Positions 25,068 to 34,781 are shown, numbered from the stretch's first letter. The stretch is DNA of 64,000 bases from Kitasatospora arboriphila (GCF_000717275.1 NZ_JNYV01000011.1:62001-126000), one strand, 5' to 3'. Notes: a model not told the origin generated them from the sequence alone. Numbers and translations are program-made.

Positions 25068-25719
25068 TGTGTTGCGGGTGATGGTGGTGGACGACCACCC
25101 GATGTGGCGAGACGGGGTGGCGCGTGACCTCTCCGACGCGGGATTCGAGGTGGTGGCCACCGCGGACAGCGTGGATTCGGCTGCCCGGCGCGGGGAGGCC
25201 GTTCGCCCGGATGTGGTGCTGATGGACATGCAGCTGCCCGACGGCAACGGCGCTCAGGCGACGGTGCGTCTCCTCGAGGCGTCACCCGCCACGCGGGTCC
25301 TGGTGCTGTCGGCGTCCGATGAACGCGACGACGTCCTCGAAGCGGTCAAAGCCGGAGCCAGCGGATATCTGGTCAAGAGTGCGTCGAAAGAAGAACTGTT
25401 GTCGGCGGTGCGGGCGACAGCCGCGGGCCAGGCAGTCTTCACCCCTGGGCTGGCCGGCCTGGTCCTGGGCGAGTACCGGCGAATAGCGCGAGACCCAGAC
25501 CGCGGCGTTGACGCACCTGCTCTCACCGACCGTGAGACAGAGGTGCTCCGATACGTCGCGAAGGGTCTCAGCGCCAAGCAGATTGCGTCGAAACTGTCGC
25601 TCAGCCACCGCACGGTGGAAAACCATGTGCAGGCGACGCTACGCAAACTGCAGTTGGGCAACCGGGTCGAGCTCACGCGCTACGCCATCGAGAACGGTCT
25701 GGACACAGAACCCGGCTGA
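25060..25719 (+). CDS. NarL/LuxR-family response regulator
   Basis: A 219-residue regulator. The receiver domain (1-120) has the acidic pair in VMVVDDHP, phospho-acceptor Asp56 in VVLMDMQLPDG, and Lys in GYLVKSAS. The LuxR HTH (about 150-210) reads LTDRETEVLRYVAKGLSAKQ and SLSHRTVENHVQ. It starts inside the end of its cognate kinase gene with GGAGGGG upstream. Target genes are not apparent; adjacent AI-2E or DHFR-like genes are possible. Confidence 0.93.
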   Translation: MPDVLRVMVVDDHPMWRDGVARDLSDAGFEVVATADSVDSAARRGEAVRPDVVLMDMQLPDGNGAQATVRLLEASPATRVLVLSASDERDDVLEAVKAGASGYLVKSASKEELLSAVRATAAGQAVFTPGLAGLVLGEYRRIARDPDRGVDAPALTDRETEVLRYVAKGLSAKQIASKLSLSHRTVENHVQATLRKLQLGNRVELTRYAIENGLDTEPG

Positions 25720-25744
25720 CCTCAGTGTTGAGGTGTCCGAGCTG

Positions 25745-26356
25745 TCACCGTTTGACCCGGTAACGCAGGTGGGCCACTCCGGGAGCCTCCAGGACCCGCT
25801 CGAGTTCGAGCTGTGGGGTCCCGGCGTCGAAACCATCGAACAGCCGCTCACCCGAACCCAGGATGACAGGGCTCACCTGTAGGTCGATCTCATCGACGAG
25901 GCCAGCCTGAATCGCCTGCCGGGCGCACGAAGCACCGCCCGCGATGCTGATGGGGCGTCCATCGGCGACCGCCACCGCCTGCGCGTACGCGGACTCGATG
26001 CCGTCGGTGACAAAGTGGAACGTTGTGCCCTCGAGAGCGATCGGCTCATGGGCATGGTGAGTGAGGACGAAGACCGGGCAGTGGTAGGGCGGCTCATCGC
26101 CCCACCATCCGGTCCAGTCCGAATCGCCCCAGTCGCCTCGAACCGGCCCGAACATGTTGCGTCCCATGATGGTGGCGCCCATCCCGTCCATCATCTCGGA
26201 AACCACCTGCTTGTTCACGGGATGGTCGCTGGCGGGCCCGATGTGCCAGCCGTGCAGCAGCTGACCGCCGACACCCAACGGATGTTCTTCGCTCTGATCC
26301 GGGCCGGCGACATAGCCGTCCGCCGACATGGACATGGAGAGGTTGGTGCGCGGCAT
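25745..26356 (-). CDS. Dihydrofolate-reductase-like protein (RibD C-terminal family)
   Basis: A 203-residue reductase-fold protein with LSMSMSADGYVAGPDQS, the typical opening of RibD_C/YyaP-like proteins, and DGRPISIAGGASCARQAIQA, the NADPH-binding loop. LVDEIDLQVSPVILGSGERL is the C-terminal family signature. These proteins are often annotated as dihydrofolate reductases but rarely shown to be so. The ATG has AAGGA upstream. It is convergent with the response regulator. Confidence 0.85.
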   Translation of the reverse strand: MPRTNLSMSMSADGYVAGPDQSEEHPLGVGGQLLHGWHIGPASDHPVNKQVVSEMMDGMGATIMGRNMFGPVRGDWGDSDWTGWWGDEPPYHCPVFVLTHHAHEPIALEGTTFHFVTDGIESAYAQAVAVADGRPISIAGGASCARQAIQAGLVDEIDLQVSPVILGSGERLFDGFDAGTPQLELERVLEAPGVAHLRYRVKR

Positions 26357-26507
26357 GAGTGTCCTTCTGGTTCAGGGGGCTGACGTGAAGTCAGACTCGT
26401 GTGGGCGACAGAACTCATCGGCAAGGTACCGCGACACCTTCCCGGGCCGGTGCTTCTCGGGCCGCCACTTCTGGCCGGGGTGGGTCGCCGGGTCGTGGTA
26501 AGTCCCT

Positions 26508-26532
26508 ATGAGTAATGAGTAGAGTTACTCAT
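26508..26532. promoter_or_regulatory. Inverted repeat with three ATGAGTA half-sites
   Basis: ATGAGTA at 26508-26514 and again at 26515-26521, then TACTCAT at 26526-26532. This gives two overlapping palindromes: ATGAGTAA-N9-TTACTCAT and ATGAGTA-N4-TACTCAT. It is 33 nt upstream of the membrane-protein ATG and is a likely operator. Confidence 0.5.
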
Positions 26533-26565
26533 CCGCCGCGGCGGCGCGTTCGCGACCATCGGTAC

Positions 26566-28776
26566 ATGACCGAACCGAATCAGGCCGTCATCAGCCGGCT
26601 CTCCGCTGACTTCAACTCGTTGTCGAGTCAATTCGCCCGGGTATCAAGCGAATTACTCGAGCTGGGCACCGTTCTGGCCCGTTCGTCGCAGGCCGAATCC
26701 ACTCACCGTCCAGCCGCAGAGGCCGCAGCACCAGAGGCTGCTGCACGTGAGGCAGCTGCACCTGAGGCTGCGGTGCAGTCGCAAACCCAGCCCACACCCC
26801 ACCCGCAACCACCCCTTGGCGCCCAGGCGCCTCGACCACCCCAGTACCCACGGCCGGGCATGCCGGCCGGCTCATACGTACCCGGCCGGGCACAGCAGGT
26901 CCCGCCGCAGTATCCGTCTTGGATGATGCCGCAACCCCCGACGACCCTGGTGCAGCCCACCGCGCAGTTCCAGAATCCCGGAGGAACTCGCCCGGCAGCC
27001 CAAGGTCCAGTGCATCAGGGTCCGGCGCCTCAAGGTCCCGCGCCCCAAGGTCCAGCAGCCCAGCATCCCGGAGGCCGGAACCTCGCGGCTGCGACGGCGG
27101 CGCACTATCGAAGCGCGCTACAGAGCCCGGCCGGCCCGCCGCCACCGCCGACGCCGTCGCTCTGGCAACGCATGACCGCTGACCCTGGCGGTGGACTGAT
27201 CGGGAAAATCCTTGCCGTTGCCGGTGTTGCCGTCACGTTGATCGGCGTGGTGATGATGCTGGTGCTCGCCGCTCAGGCGGGAATCCTGCGCCCGGAGATC
27301 CGGGTGGGCGCCGGTGCCGGTCTCGCTGTCGCTCTGGTGGTCATCGCGATGAAGATGTCTGCCCGGCCCGGTGGCCGTGTCGGTGCCATCGCGCTGTCGG
27401 CAACGGGTATCGCGGCGGCTTACCTCGACGTGGTGGCGGTGACCCGCTTCTACGACTGGCTCCCGGACTACGGGGGACTGTTGCTGGCCACCGCGGTCAC
27501 ATTCGGTGGGCTGCTGCTGGCCCGGCGCTGGGATTCGCAACATCTGGGACTGCTGGTGCTCGTCCCGGTGTTCATCCTTGCCCCGGTGCTCACCGAGGGC
27601 GCATCACTTCTGCTCATCGGTTTCATGCTCGCCATGTCGATCGCTGCCTTCCCCATCCAGCTCGGCAAGGACTGGCCGCTGCTGCACGCGGTACGGGTTG
27701 TCGCGAGCACTTCGGTTCTCACTCTGTGGATCTGCACGATCGCATGGGGCGACGAAAGTCATCTCGCCCTCACCGCCGTGGCGATCGCTGTGAACGCAGT
27801 GTTCGGTGTGGCGTCGTCAGCAGTGTTGTTGCGCACCACGGCCCTTCCCCATCTGGGTGCTCTGCTGGGCTGCGTCACAGTGATCCCCGTACTGCTGTCT
27901 CCGATTGCCTTGAGCAGGCCCGTTTCCGCCGGTCTCATCGCCGGGGCGTCGTTGGCGCTGCTGGCCCTGGCGGCGCTCGACCGTTCGTTGCCTGCGGTGT
28001 CGCGGCACATCTACGCAAGCACGTCGGCTGCCGCAGCGGTCATCGCCGTCGTGGTCGCGTTCGAGGGCCCGGTGGTTGCCCCCGTACTGCTGGCGATGTC
28101 GATGGTGGTTGCCGTCGGTGCACGACGAGACCACGTGGCGCGCTTGATCGCTGTGGTGATCGGGTTGATCGGCGGTATGGCCTTCCTCGTGATCTGCTCG
28201 CCGGCCGATGTGGTCGAGGCGCCCACAATCGATGGGGGACAGGCCATCTCGGTGATCGTGGGCAGCGTGCTCCTGATCGCCGCCGTGTGGACCAACTTCT
28301 GGGCGTGGTACCGGTCGAGCAGTGCCCGCCCTTCTGCGGACAACGTTCAGGCCTTCGGCATCCTGTCGGCGCTCATCTCCCTGTATGCGCTCACTGCGCT
28401 GACCGTCACCGCAGGCGTCGCGCTCGGTGGACCCGACGGCGGATTCCTCGGTGGCCACGTCGCCGCGACGATCTGCTGGATGGTGGTCGCGGCCACCTTG
28501 TTGATCGTCTCGATCTCGATTGCCCGGGGACACAGGAGTTTCGGTGGACTCAGCCGGAACATGGCCGTCGGCGCGGGGCTCGGCTTGACCGCCGCCGCCG
28601 TGGCGAAGCTGTTCTTGTTCGATCTGGCGACCCTGGACGGGATCTTCCGGGTGACGGTGTTCATCGTGGTCGGATTGATCCTGCTCGCAGTGGGTGCCGG
28701 CTATGCCCGGGCGCTGGGGCAGGGTGCCGGTGAACCCGGTCGACCCAACAGCGAACCCGCGCCAGCCCGGCACTGA
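26566..28776 (+). CDS. DUF2339-like polytopic membrane protein with Pro/Gln-rich N-terminus
   Basis: A 736-residue protein in three parts. Residues about 1-45 form a predicted coiled coil (ISRLSADFNSLSSQFARVSS). Residues about 45-200 are low-complexity, with EAAAPEAAAREAAAPEAA and repeated PQGP units. The rest is about 18-20 helices, as in DUF2339 proteins. The function of this family is unknown; its place beside mmpL3 suggests an envelope role. ATG 26566 is preferred over 26515 because the earlier one lies inside the inverted repeat; neither has a good ribosome site. Confidence 0.75.
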   Translation: MTEPNQAVISRLSADFNSLSSQFARVSSELLELGTVLARSSQAESTHRPAAEAAAPEAAAREAAAPEAAVQSQTQPTPHPQPPLGAQAPRPPQYPRPGMPAGSYVPGRAQQVPPQYPSWMMPQPPTTLVQPTAQFQNPGGTRPAAQGPVHQGPAPQGPAPQGPAAQHPGGRNLAAATAAHYRSALQSPAGPPPPPTPSLWQRMTADPGGGLIGKILAVAGVAVTLIGVVMMLVLAAQAGILRPEIRVGAGAGLAVALVVIAMKMSARPGGRVGAIALSATGIAAAYLDVVAVTRFYDWLPDYGGLLLATAVTFGGLLLARRWDSQHLGLLVLVPVFILAPVLTEGASLLLIGFMLAMSIAAFPIQLGKDWPLLHAVRVVASTSVLTLWICTIAWGDESHLALTAVAIAVNAVFGVASSAVLLRTTALPHLGALLGCVTVIPVLLSPIALSRPVSAGLIAGASLALLALAALDRSLPAVSRHIYASTSAAAAVIAVVVAFEGPVVAPVLLAMSMVVAVGARRDHVARLIAVVIGLIGGMAFLVICSPADVVEAPTIDGGQAISVIVGSVLLIAAVWTNFWAWYRSSSARPSADNVQAFGILSALISLYALTALTVTAGVALGGPDGGFLGGHVAATICWMVVAATLLIVSISIARGHRSFGGLSRNMAVGAGLGLTAAAVAKLFLFDLATLDGIFRVTVFIVVGLILLAVGAGYARALGQGAGEPGRPNSEPAPARH

Positions 28777-28803
28777 TCAGAAGCCGGCGCAGCAACGCGC
28801 ACA

Positions 28804-28842
28804 AAAGGGTGACCGTCACCGAACTGGTGGCGGTCACCCTTT
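28804..28842. terminator. Strong bidirectional intrinsic terminator
   Basis: AAAGGGTGACCG (28804-28815) pairs perfectly with CGGTCACCCTTT (28831-28842), with an inner CACC/GGTG stem and a 5-nt loop. It lies between the convergent DUF2339-like and mmpL3 genes and has A/T ends on both sides. Confidence 0.9.
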
Positions 28843-28854
28843 CGTATGGGCAGG

Positions 28855-31800
28855 TCAGTTGTCTGACTCGGAGCCGGACTGGGAACCGGGGCCATCGGTG
28901 CGGCGGCGCAACAGATCTCGCACGCTGATCTGGCCGTCGCCGGCACCGCGGACGCGTCTGCGCCCGCTAGACGAGTCGTCCTCATCCGGCGCCGGTTCCG
29001 GTGCCGTCGGCCGCGGCGACGGCGGTGCAGGTGTCGGCGCGGGGTTCTGCGTACGTTGCGCCTGCTCGGGGTTGAGCGAGGCGATCAACGGCTGACCAGC
29101 CGGGGTTGCCGGGCCCAGGTCGGGCCGTCGGCGCAGTGGGCTGCTCGGGTCGCCGTCGGATCGGCCAGCGCGATCTTGCCGGCCCGCGGGCACGCCGCGC
29201 GGACTCGACACCGGTGGACCACTGGGCCGCGGTTCGGTCGGGCGAGGGTCTTGCTGCGGTCCGATGCGGTCGGAACGGATCGGCTGCGGACGCGGTGGTC
29301 GGCCGGGTTGGTGATGCTGGTCAGAGCCATTCTCGGACGGCCCGGGCGTGCCGTTCGCAGGAACGGGGTCACCCAGGCGGATCCCGCCGGCGCCGAGACT
29401 CCAACCGCCGGTGTCCGGACGGTTGCGGCGGGCGTTCTCCCGATTGGGTGTGCGCGGCGCAACCGGGTCCGAATCAGGGGCGGGCCTGCTCGGTGCCCGC
29501 CGGACGACGCCGCTCACCGGAGGTTCGCTGGGTCGACCGGCCTGTGGGGACTGCCCTGGCCGGGTCGGGTCGGGCCTGCGGACCTGCCCGATGCGTCCGT
29601 TGGTGTCGGCCGGCCGAGAACCGGCATCCGACGGGCTGTCGGTCCACGACGACGGCTTGCGAACGCCACCCATCGCGGGAACCGGTGTGGCGCGTGGCTG
29701 CGGTTCGGAATCCTGCTGTGGCACAGCCCGATCCGGCGCCGGACGGGACATGGGGCCGGAAGGCCTCGGAGCCGGGGGCCGTCCGATCGGACCGGAGGGG
29801 CGCGCTGCGGGGGCACCAGCGGGAACCGGTCGACGACCGTCCGTCGCAGGTTGCATCCGCATCGCCGACGTGGGTGCCTCGGCGACCACGGTGCCGGCGC
29901 TGCGGGCCCCGCGGACAGCTCGCGCCGCACGACCCGGGTCGTTCTCGTCGTCGAGGATGGTCTCGCCCAGACCGATCTTCTCCTGGATCACCTTCATCCA
30001 CTGCGGGGCCCACCAGCAGTCGTCGCCGAGCAGCTTCATGATTGCCGGCACCAGCAGCATGCGGATGATGGTGGCGTCGAGGATCAGTGCGGCGATCATG
30101 CCGTACGCGATGTACTTCATCATCACGATCTCGGACAGCCCGAACGCACCGGTGACCACCACCAGGATGGCTGCGGCCGCAGTGATGATCCGGCCGGTGT
30201 GCGCTGTGCCGCGGCGGATCGCGTCGGTGGTGCTCGCGCCCTTCTGCCGTTCCTCGACCATCCGGGAGAGCAGGAACACCTCGTAGTCGGTGGACAGGCC
30301 GTAGATGATGGCGATGATCAGGACCAGGACCGCAGACATCAGCGGTCCGGGCGTGAAGTTGGCGATCGACGACCCGTGACCGTCGATGAAGATCCAGGTC
30401 AAGATGCCCAGGGTCGACCCGAGTCCCAGCGCCGAGACGAGGGCCGCCTTGATGGGCAACACCACCGAGCCGAACGCCAGGAACATCAGCAGGCTCGTCA
30501 CCAGGATCAGCAGCGCGACCATCAGCGGTAGGTCGTCGAGGAGCGCGTTGATCGAATCCTGCGTCAGGGCAGGGGTTCCCGCGACGTACATGTTGAGGCC
30601 CTGCGTGTCGATGTCACGCAATTCCTTGACGGCTTCACCTGCGGTGTTCTGGTCGATGAGACCGGCAGCCAACTCGACGACGTTGCCCTCGGCCTGCGCG
30701 CCGTCGAGGGTGAACTCCTTGGTGAAACCGGGGATCTTGTTGGCCTCGTCGGCGATGGTCTGCAGCTTGGCCGCGTCGTCGCTGCTCTCCGGGTTGTACT
30801 CGATGACGAGCTTGATCTCTTCGGTGCGCTCGGTCGGGAAGAACTTGTCGAAGTTCTGCTGCGCGATGCGGTTGTCGTTGTTCGGCGGCAGGTACTTCTC
30901 GGTGATGCCACCGAACTGGATGCCCGCGAACGGGATGACCAACGCGAGGAGCAAGAGAACGACCGGGATCGCGGTCTTGAGTGGGTGGCGCATCACCCAG
31001 CCGGCAAGGCGGCCCCAGAAACTGTCCTCGACCTCTTTCTTGGTCTTGGTACGGCGCAGGAACGAGAAGCCCCACATGTCGATGCGTGGGCCGAGGATGG
31101 CCAGGATCGCCGCAAGCACGGTGATCGAGCAGATGGCCGCGAGACTGACCGACGCGATCGCGCCGTAGGCAACCGATTTGAGGAAGCCCTGCGGGAACAG
31201 CAGCAGGCACGCAAGCGCGGCGACGATGATGGTCGCCGAGAACACCACGGTCTGACCGGCCGTCATCACGGTCCGGCGCACCGCGTCCTTGGTGGTGTAT
31301 CCCTCGGCCAGCTCCTCGCGGAACCGGCTGACGATGAACAATCCGTAGTCGATGGCGATACCCAGCCCGATGAGTGTCACCACCGATTGGGCGAAGATGT
31401 TGAGTTCGGTGACGTGGGTGAGCAGCTTCATGATGCCCAGCGAGCCTGCGATGGTCAGGCCACCGATCACCACGGGCAGACAGGCAGCGATGACACCGCC
31501 GAAGATGAAGAACAACATGACGGCGACCAGCGGCAGCGCGATGATCTCGGCGCGCTTGATGTCTTCGTCCATCCCCGCCGACATCGCGCCGGCCACGGGC
31601 TGCAGCCCGGCCATCTCGATGGTCGTGCCGGGTAGGTCGTACTTCTCGGGAAGGTCGTCGAAGAAGGGCTCGATCTTCTTGTAGTTGTTCAAGATGGTGG
31701 TGTCGTCGTCACCTCGGACACCGATACTGACGAACCCGTGTTCGCGGGAGGCGTCGAAGAGCCGTGCCTGCACCTGCGCCTGGGTGGCCTTGTCGAAGTC

Positions 31801-32163
31801 GTTCGCGGCCGGTTTGAACGGGTCCACGATGCCGGGGTCGGTGCGGTCCACGACGTCACCGTGCTGTGCGATCAGGTCTTCGACGATTCGCTCGACCTTG
31901 GTGGCGAACGCCGGGTCGTCGACCTTGGTGCCCGCCGGCGGCGTCACCAGCATGATGACGTCCGACTTGTGGTCCCGGCCGAGTACCTCGTCACGCAGCT
32001 GCGAGCCCTCGACCGAGGGGGAGCCCGGGTCGAACCATCCGGACTGGCTCAGATGCTTGTTGAGGTCGAGCCCGTAGAGGCCGAGCCCGGCCATCAGGGC
32101 AACCATGACCGCGATGACCACAAAGCGCAGCCGGTACACGAAGTTGCCTATGGCACCAAACAC
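28855..32163 (-). CDS. mmpL3: MmpL3-type RND transporter (trehalose monomycolate flippase)
   Basis: A 1102-residue inner-membrane transporter with twelve predicted helices. The proton-relay Asp-Tyr pairs essential in MmpL3 are present: D272-Y273 in GIAIDYGLFIVSRF and D626-Y627 in LSTDYEVFLLSRM. MmpL3 moves trehalose monomycolate to the periplasm for the mycolate layer. The GTG start has AAGGA 7 nt upstream. The C-terminal tail, from about residue 740, is some 360 residues, Pro/Arg/Ser-rich and disordered-looking, and ends with GQISVRDLLRRRTDG. The M. tuberculosis protein is 944 residues, so the tail is longer here. It lies in the same order before the NYN protein and trmB as in mycobacteria. 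Confidence 0.92.
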   Translation of the reverse strand: MFGAIGNFVYRLRFVVIAVMVALMAGLGLYGLDLNKHLSQSGWFDPGSPSVEGSQLRDEVLGRDHKSDVIMLVTPPAGTKVDDPAFATKVERIVEDLIAQHGDVVDRTDPGIVDPFKPAANDFDKATQAQVQARLFDASREHGFVSIGVRGDDDTTILNNYKKIEPFFDDLPEKYDLPGTTIEMAGLQPVAGAMSAGMDEDIKRAEIIALPLVAVMLFFIFGGVIAACLPVVIGGLTIAGSLGIMKLLTHVTELNIFAQSVVTLIGLGIAIDYGLFIVSRFREELAEGYTTKDAVRRTVMTAGQTVVFSATIIVAALACLLLFPQGFLKSVAYGAIASVSLAAICSITVLAAILAILGPRIDMWGFSFLRRTKTKKEVEDSFWGRLAGWVMRHPLKTAIPVVLLLLALVIPFAGIQFGGITEKYLPPNNDNRIAQQNFDKFFPTERTEEIKLVIEYNPESSDDAAKLQTIADEANKIPGFTKEFTLDGAQAEGNVVELAAGLIDQNTAGEAVKELRDIDTQGLNMYVAGTPALTQDSINALLDDLPLMVALLILVTSLLMFLAFGSVVLPIKAALVSALGLGSTLGILTWIFIDGHGSSIANFTPGPLMSAVLVLIIAIIYGLSTDYEVFLLSRMVEERQKGASTTDAIRRGTAHTGRIITAAAAILVVVTGAFGLSEIVMMKYIAYGMIAALILDATIIRMLLVPAIMKLLGDDCWWAPQWMKVIQEKIGLGETILDDENDPGRAARAVRGARSAGTVVAEAPTSAMRMQPATDGRRPVPAGAPAARPSGPIGRPPAPRPSGPMSRPAPDRAVPQQDSEPQPRATPVPAMGGVRKPSSWTDSPSDAGSRPADTNGRIGQVRRPDPTRPGQSPQAGRPSEPPVSGVVRRAPSRPAPDSDPVAPRTPNRENARRNRPDTGGWSLGAGGIRLGDPVPANGTPGPSENGSDQHHQPGRPPRPQPIRSDRIGPQQDPRPTEPRPSGPPVSSPRGVPAGRQDRAGRSDGDPSSPLRRRPDLGPATPAGQPLIASLNPEQAQRTQNPAPTPAPPSPRPTAPEPAPDEDDSSSGRRRVRGAGDGQISVRDLLRRRTDGPGSQSGSESDN

Positions 32164-32277
32164 CGCAGGTTCCTTTCCGTACTCGCTAGTTCGTCACTCG
32201 CTGGTTGAGAGTGGTCGCGCGGGGGACGTCCGTGACGTCGCCAATCGTGCGTCGCTGTCACAGCTCGCTCATCGCTC

Positions 32278-33018
32278 TCAGGTGGGGCGGCCGGACAGCA
32301 GTGCCGACAACGGCCGGAACGGAGCCAGCCACGCGCCTTCTTCGGGCAACGAGTCCAGACTGATCCGGGGCAGGGGCTCCCGGAACACACCTGGAATGTC
32401 TTCTAGATCTACAAACTCCAAACTCTCCGACGTCAGTGCCCACGCTGCGTGCTCGCGGAATCCGAGCACCTGCACCGGGACCCCATCGGCGGCGACGTCC
32501 TCGAGAAGCTCGCGGAAGGCCTGCCCGTCCGCCGAGGCGACGATCAGACCCGCCAGCCCCACAGTGTGCCTGCGCATCTCGATGTGGTCGAGCATGTCCG
32601 AATCCACGTCGCTGTCTTCGTCCACTTTGGGCTTGGCGAAAACAGCGAAACCAACATTACGCAACGCCTCGACCCAGGGGCGCACGACTTCGGCCGTACC
32701 AGGGGCGATGTTGGTGAAGACGGTCGCCTCGGGGACCGCGGCGAAGCTCCTGCGGGCGCCTGCGGTGCCGTCGACCGACGGTGTGGTGGCCGCGGAGATG
32801 TCCGCTGTGCGACCCAGCAGCCAGCGTCCCAGAGCGTCGAACCTGGGCCGGTGAGCTGCGGTGGGCCTGCCGCCGAGGATCGACCCGAGACCCATGTCGA
32901 GGTTCGGTGCGTCCCAGATCAGCAGCACCCGGGCTTCCTGGCTCGCCCCCGAGATGGTGTGGGCGACCGAGTTGTCGGGTGTGCTGACGGGCTCGTCCGA
33001 ATAGGATGCAGGACTCAT
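32278..33018 (-). CDS. NYN-domain (PIN-like) RNase-fold protein (Rv0207c homologue)
   Basis: A 246-residue protein of the NYN/LabA type. The acidic active-site residues are visible in LLIWDAPNLDM, DVDSDMLDHIEMRRHTVGLA and LIVASADGQAF, so it keeps the nuclease-type site. A variable insertion of about 50 residues follows the first motif. The ATG overlaps the trmB stop as ATGA. It is encoded between trmB and mmpL3 as in M. tuberculosis. RNA cleavage is expected from the fold; a target is unknown. Confidence 0.85.
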   Translation of the reverse strand: MSPASYSDEPVSTPDNSVAHTISGASQEARVLLIWDAPNLDMGLGSILGGRPTAAHRPRFDALGRWLLGRTADISAATTPSVDGTAGARRSFAAVPEATVFTNIAPGTAEVVRPWVEALRNVGFAVFAKPKVDEDSDVDSDMLDHIEMRRHTVGLAGLIVASADGQAFRELLEDVAADGVPVQVLGFREHAAWALTSESLEFVDLEDIPGVFREPLPRISLDSLPEEGAWLAPFRPLSALLSGRPT

Positions 33019-33815
33019 CGGGGGACCCTTGTGAGAACGAACTCAGTGACCGGGCGGCCTTCGCGTTCGGCGCGTCCCTCGAACTTCGTGACCGGCCGGG
33101 CCGTGGAGAACGGCACGGCGGTCTCGGCCGGCATCAGCAGGGACTGACTGCCGAGCACCTCCGCGATCGAGTGGGCGTAGTCGGCATGGTCGGTGGCGAT
33201 GTGCAGCGCACCGTTGTCCCGCAGCACCTCGGCGATCAGCTCGATGGTGCTCGGCTGCAGCAGACGCCGCTTGTGATGCCGAGCTTTGGGCCATGGATCA
33301 GGAAAGAACACCCGCACGCCGGTCAGCGAGGCGGGCGCGATCATGTGCCCCAACACGATCACGGCGTCACCTCGGATGACCCGGATGTTGGTGAGGTTCT
33401 CCCGGCCGATCATCCCGAGGAGTTGTGCGATCCCTGGCCGGTAGACGTCGACGGCGATCACGTCGATGTCGGGCTCCTCGGCCGCCATCGCGGCGGTAGA
33501 GGTGCCCGTTCCGCAGCCGATCTCGAGGATCAGGGGCGCGTTACGTCCGAACCAGGCCTCGGCATCGATCCGGTCGTTCTCGCTGACCTCTCGACCCACC
33601 GAAGGCCACAGCCGCTCCCAGTTGTCCTGCTGAGCGGGCGTGAGACTGCCGCGGCGCGACCGGAAGCTGGTCACCCGAGGGTAGAGACGCGCGCGTTCAC
33701 GGCGGGCCGCGTCGATCTCGGCCTTGTCATCCGGAGCCGACCGCTCGTCCGGCGCCGGCAACACACTGCGTTGGGCCTTCGGGTTTGGGCTAGTCACCCG
33801 GCCATAGTCCCGCAT
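33015..33815 (-). CDS. trmB: tRNA (guanine-N7-)-methyltransferase
   Basis: A 266-residue SAM-dependent enzyme that methylates G46 of tRNA. Motifs: EIGCGTGTSTAAMA (SAM loop), VFFPDPWPKARHHKRRLLQP (TrmB signature) and HIATDHADYA. About 50 hydrophilic N-terminal residues precede the core, as in actinobacterial homologues. A GTG six codons downstream is an alternative start. It is the first gene of the trmB - NYN - mmpL3 strand run and overlaps the NYN gene by 4 nt. Confidence 0.95.
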   Translation of the reverse strand: MRDYGRVTSPNPKAQRSVLPAPDERSAPDDKAEIDAARRERARLYPRVTSFRSRRGSLTPAQQDNWERLWPSVGREVSENDRIDAEAWFGRNAPLILEIGCGTGTSTAAMAAEEPDIDVIAVDVYRPGIAQLLGMIGRENLTNIRVIRGDAVIVLGHMIAPASLTGVRVFFPDPWPKARHHKRRLLQPSTIELIAEVLRDNGALHIATDHADYAHSIAEVLGSQSLLMPAETAVPFSTARPVTKFEGRAEREGRPVTEFVLTRVPR

Positions 33816-33938
33816 TACTCACCGATGTGACAGCAGGGGTTTACCAAACCGCGATCAAGCCGTGTTGCGGGGAGGCGGAACCGGGCACTGCAATCGTGCG
33901 TCTGACCAGGTGGCAAGGCTCTTCGGGGGAGGAATCAC

Positions 33939-34781
33939 ATGTATCGGCACGATGATGGGCCGGCCGACTCTCGGATCGACGAGTTGATGGACCGGCTGCA
34001 CGCTCTGTGCGACCACTTGCCGGGGGCCGTCGCGTTGCGCCGCGCGGTCGACGATCTGCAGGGTCCGCTGCGGGTGGCCGTGGTGGGCCGATTCGGCACC
34101 GGCCGCGACACCGTGGCCCGTGCGCTGAGGCAGTCCTACGACGTCAGCCCGATCGGACCGGGCGACGACGCGTCCGATGCGGACGCATGGCTCCACGTGC
34201 TCTCGGGCTGGCCCCGGCCGGACGACGTCGCCGCGATCGCCGACCTCGATCCACGTCGAAGCCTGGTGGTTCTCGGGAAAGCGGACTCGCTGGGGTCATG
34301 GCCGTCCGCTCGTGATCGCGCAGCGCAATGCGCAGCATCACTCGGTCGGGCGGTGGTGCCGGTGATGCCGTTGCTGGCGGTACCGGATCTGCGGATGGAC
34401 GACATCGACTTCATGGCCGCCATGGCCGCGGCAGGTGAACAGGTGCCGCCGATGCAGGCCGAGTTCCTCGACGCGGGTGGGCCGCACCAGCGCCTGCAAC
34501 GGCTGTCGTTGCTGCGCAGGCTCGATGCGTACGGCATCGCCAGTGCGCTGGCCCTGCTGAGCGGCGGGCCTCTGACCGCAGAGGAACTCGCCGCCCGGCT
34601 CCACCAGCGCAGTGGACTCGACGCACTGGCCGACCCGTTGACGGAGTTTGCGTCCCTTGCCGAGCACAGACGTGTCGGACGGGTGGTCGATGAACTCGAG
34701 ATCATCGCGGCCCAGGGAATCCTGCGAGACGAGATCGAACACATCTTGTCCGGATCCATGTTGTCGGGAGCGCTGACATGA
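33939..34781 (+). CDS. Dynamin-like GTPase-fold protein, degenerate P-loop (Rv0209-like position)
   Basis: A 280-residue protein with an N-terminal helical stretch, then VAVVGRFGTGRDTVARAL. This is a P-loop in which the Lys of GxxxxGK[ST] is Arg and Ser/Thr is displaced (residues 50-57). LVVLGKADSLGS resembles the G4 NKxD motif with Gly for Asn. The C-terminal half is helical. The ATG has GGAGGA 5 nt upstream. Its stop overlaps the next gene as ATGA, so the two proteins are probably made as partners. The position matches Rv0209 between trmB and pckG. Confidence 0.72.
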   Translation: MYRHDDGPADSRIDELMDRLHALCDHLPGAVALRRAVDDLQGPLRVAVVGRFGTGRDTVARALRQSYDVSPIGPGDDASDADAWLHVLSGWPRPDDVAAIADLDPRRSLVVLGKADSLGSWPSARDRAAQCAASLGRAVVPVMPLLAVPDLRMDDIDFMAAMAAAGEQVPPMQAEFLDAGGPHQRLQRLSLLRRLDAYGIASALALLSGGPLTAEELAARLHQRSGLDALADPLTEFASLAEHRRVGRVVDELEIIAAQGILRDEIEHILSGSMLSGALT

